Below are positions 5,602 to 6,716 of a DNA stretch of 6,716 bases, one piece after another. How positions within the stretch are numbered: the stretch's first letter is position 1; every line of letters starts with the position of its first letter. Below the pieces are notes generated by a model that saw nothing but the letters and a program-made list of their open reading frames with translations, did no database searches and had not been told where the DNA came from. Origin of the DNA: Gammaproteobacteria bacterium (GTDB lineage Bacteria > Pseudomonadota > Gammaproteobacteria > Granulosicoccales > Granulosicoccaceae); contig DOIU01000211.1 in assembly GCA_003511825.1 (NCBI GenBank), forward strand, positions 1 to 6,716. The letters run 5' to 3'. A program made the position numbers and the translations under genes.

Positions 5602-6716
5602 ATGCCAATAATGCCCCAGACGCTTCACCCGACAGAAGTTACCTTTGAGCACAATGCTTTTGGTGACGAGTTCATTGCCCCCGTTAACGCCGAGACCTTT
5701 CGCGAACGCGCGTACGCCGAAACTTGGCAACAGCGTTACGCACCGCTGACATACTCGCCCAACCACACCTACGTCGTCGCCGGCACAGACTCTGGCATGC
5801 TCATCAAAGCATTTGCGCGGGCGTTGGCAGAACAACCTCCGGCGTTGGTATTCATTGAGGATGAGCGTGTGATCGACGCGGTCGCCGCCAATTGCGCAGC
5901 TGAGCTGGCTGAGTTGCCCCATGCAGAACTCATGACGCTCTCGCAGTTTCGCGAAGCGTGTGAAAACCGCGTCTATGACAACGCACTATTAACCGGCCGC
6001 ATCAGCGCCTTAAAAGCCGTGTGCGCCGAAGCCGATCATCTCGGCAGCTACCGGGCCATCGACGAACAGATACACTTCGTGTTGCATTCGCGCAGGTGGC
6101 TGGTCATGAGCACCTCGGTCAGGTTGCCTTATCTGCAACAGCGTTTACTGAATTTGCCCGAGATGGCCGTCAACGCAAGCCTGTTAAAACGCCGTTTCGC
6201 AGGACAAACAGTGGTCGTGATGGCCGCAGGGCCTTCGCTGGATGATCACCTACCCTGGGTAAAAACACACCGCGAGTCGCTGATCGTGATCTCAGTATCC
6301 CGAATTTCGCGACGCCTGCAGCAAACCGGCATCACACCGGATATTGTGGTCACGCTCGATCCCCATGACATTTCATTTGAGGTGAGCCGCGAAGGGCTCG
6401 ACTTCACACCTGCGCCGGTATTGGTGTTTTCGGACCAAGCGGTCAATACGCTGGTGGGTCAGTGGTCAGGGCCCAAAATCTACACAGGCACCCGCGTACC
6501 CTGGACAGCAGAAGACGACGAGCACCGCTCCAATGCATCCACGGTGTCAAATTTGGCATTTGATGTTGCGCGACTGGGCGAGCCCGAACGCATCATCCTA
6601 ATGGGATTGGACTTCTGCCTCGACAAAGCCGGTCACACGCACGCACAAGGCAATATGGAGCGTGACACCTGTGTTTCGCTGCGCACAGATATGGAAGAAG
6701 TCACCACGTACGACGG
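5602..6716 (+). CDS. Maf/DUF115-family protein (flagellin glycosylation type), N-terminal 371 codons, runs off right edge
   Basis: The reading frame stays open to the window end. Residues 201-259 show the start of the MptE-like (DUF115) domain: GQTVVVMAAGPSLDD (GPSL at 210-213), then ISRRLQQTGITPDIVVTLDP at 235-254. Residues 334-350 (MGLDFCLDKAGHTHAQG) match the GxD...GxxHA segment of motility accessory factor (Maf) proteins. Residues 1-200 would be the Maf N-terminal region. Maf proteins are cytosolic and are thought to transfer nonulosonic acids such as pseudaminic or legionaminic acid to flagellin. The archaeal MptE relatives are pterin pyrophosphokinases, which the context here does not suggest. 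Start choice is weak: ATG 5602 has no ribosome site, and ATG 5611 has a GGA 8 nt ahead. Flagellin and sugar-synthesis genes, if present, would lie to the right. It is divergent from the sulfatase. Confidence 0.85.
   Translation, partial: MPIMPQTLHPTEVTFEHNAFGDEFIAPVNAETFRERAYAETWQQRYAPLTYSPNHTYVVAGTDSGMLIKAFARALAEQPPALVFIEDERVIDAVAANCAAELAELPHAELMTLSQFREACENRVYDNALLTGRISALKAVCAEADHLGSYRAIDEQIHFVLHSRRWLVMSTSVRLPYLQQRLLNLPEMAVNASLLKRRFAGQTVVVMAAGPSLDDHLPWVKTHRESLIVISVSRISRRLQQTGITPDIVVTLDPHDISFEVSREGLDFTPAPVLVFSDQAVNTLVGQWSGPKIYTGTRVPWTAEDDEHRSNASTVSNLAFDVARLGEPERIILMGLDFCLDKAGHTHAQGNMERDTCVSLRTDMEEVTTYD

Noticed and set aside
5578..5922. Minus-strand open frame of 114 codons
   Set aside because: It is antisense to the Maf-family gene, whose motifs establish the plus strand as coding.

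Overview
The window looks like a piece of a gammaproteobacterial chromosome. GC content is moderate (slightly above half by eye). The gene order surE-pcm-(YqaA-type membrane protein)-nlpD on one strand is the segment that leads into rpoS in many gammaproteobacteria. PilZ, lipoprotein and flagellar-glycosylation-type genes also suggest a free-living, probably motile and possibly marine member of the group. The species cannot be named from the sequence.

Layout, left to right. Positions 1-2398 hold a tight minus-strand cluster, transcribed right to left: surE (survival nucleotidase), pcm (protein repair methyltransferase, overlapping surE by 19 nt), a VTT/DedA-superfamily inner-membrane protein of YqaA type, and the first 98 codons of the LysM lipoprotein nlpD. 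The stop codon of the membrane protein abuts the nlpD start (TAAATG), so those two are very likely translationally coupled. rpoS is expected just beyond the left edge, but this is inference. Positions 2399-2597 are a spacer with two small hairpins. A minus-strand PilZ-domain protein, a possible c-di-GMP effector, follows at 2598-3026. A divergent promoter region separates it from a plus-strand tRNA-Arg(CCU) gene at 3176-3252.

Right of the tRNA are two minus-strand genes for predicted lipoproteins: a 166-residue lipoprotein of unknown function that stops 5 nt from the tRNA 3' end, and a 512-residue S1-type sulfatase with an intact formylglycine motif and metal site. Divergent from the sulfatase, the plus strand carries a gene of the DUF115/Maf family (linked in other bacteria to flagellin glycosylation). 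It runs off the right edge after 371 codons, and a sigma-28-like promoter candidate lies just ahead of it.

Most of the window is ordinary, well-known biology. I see no CRISPR array, transposase, phage gene or other clear new system. The items most worth checking are the Maf-family gene with its possible flagellar promoter, the lipoprotein-sulfatase pair sitting directly at a tRNA 3' end, and the PilZ protein with an altered second motif.
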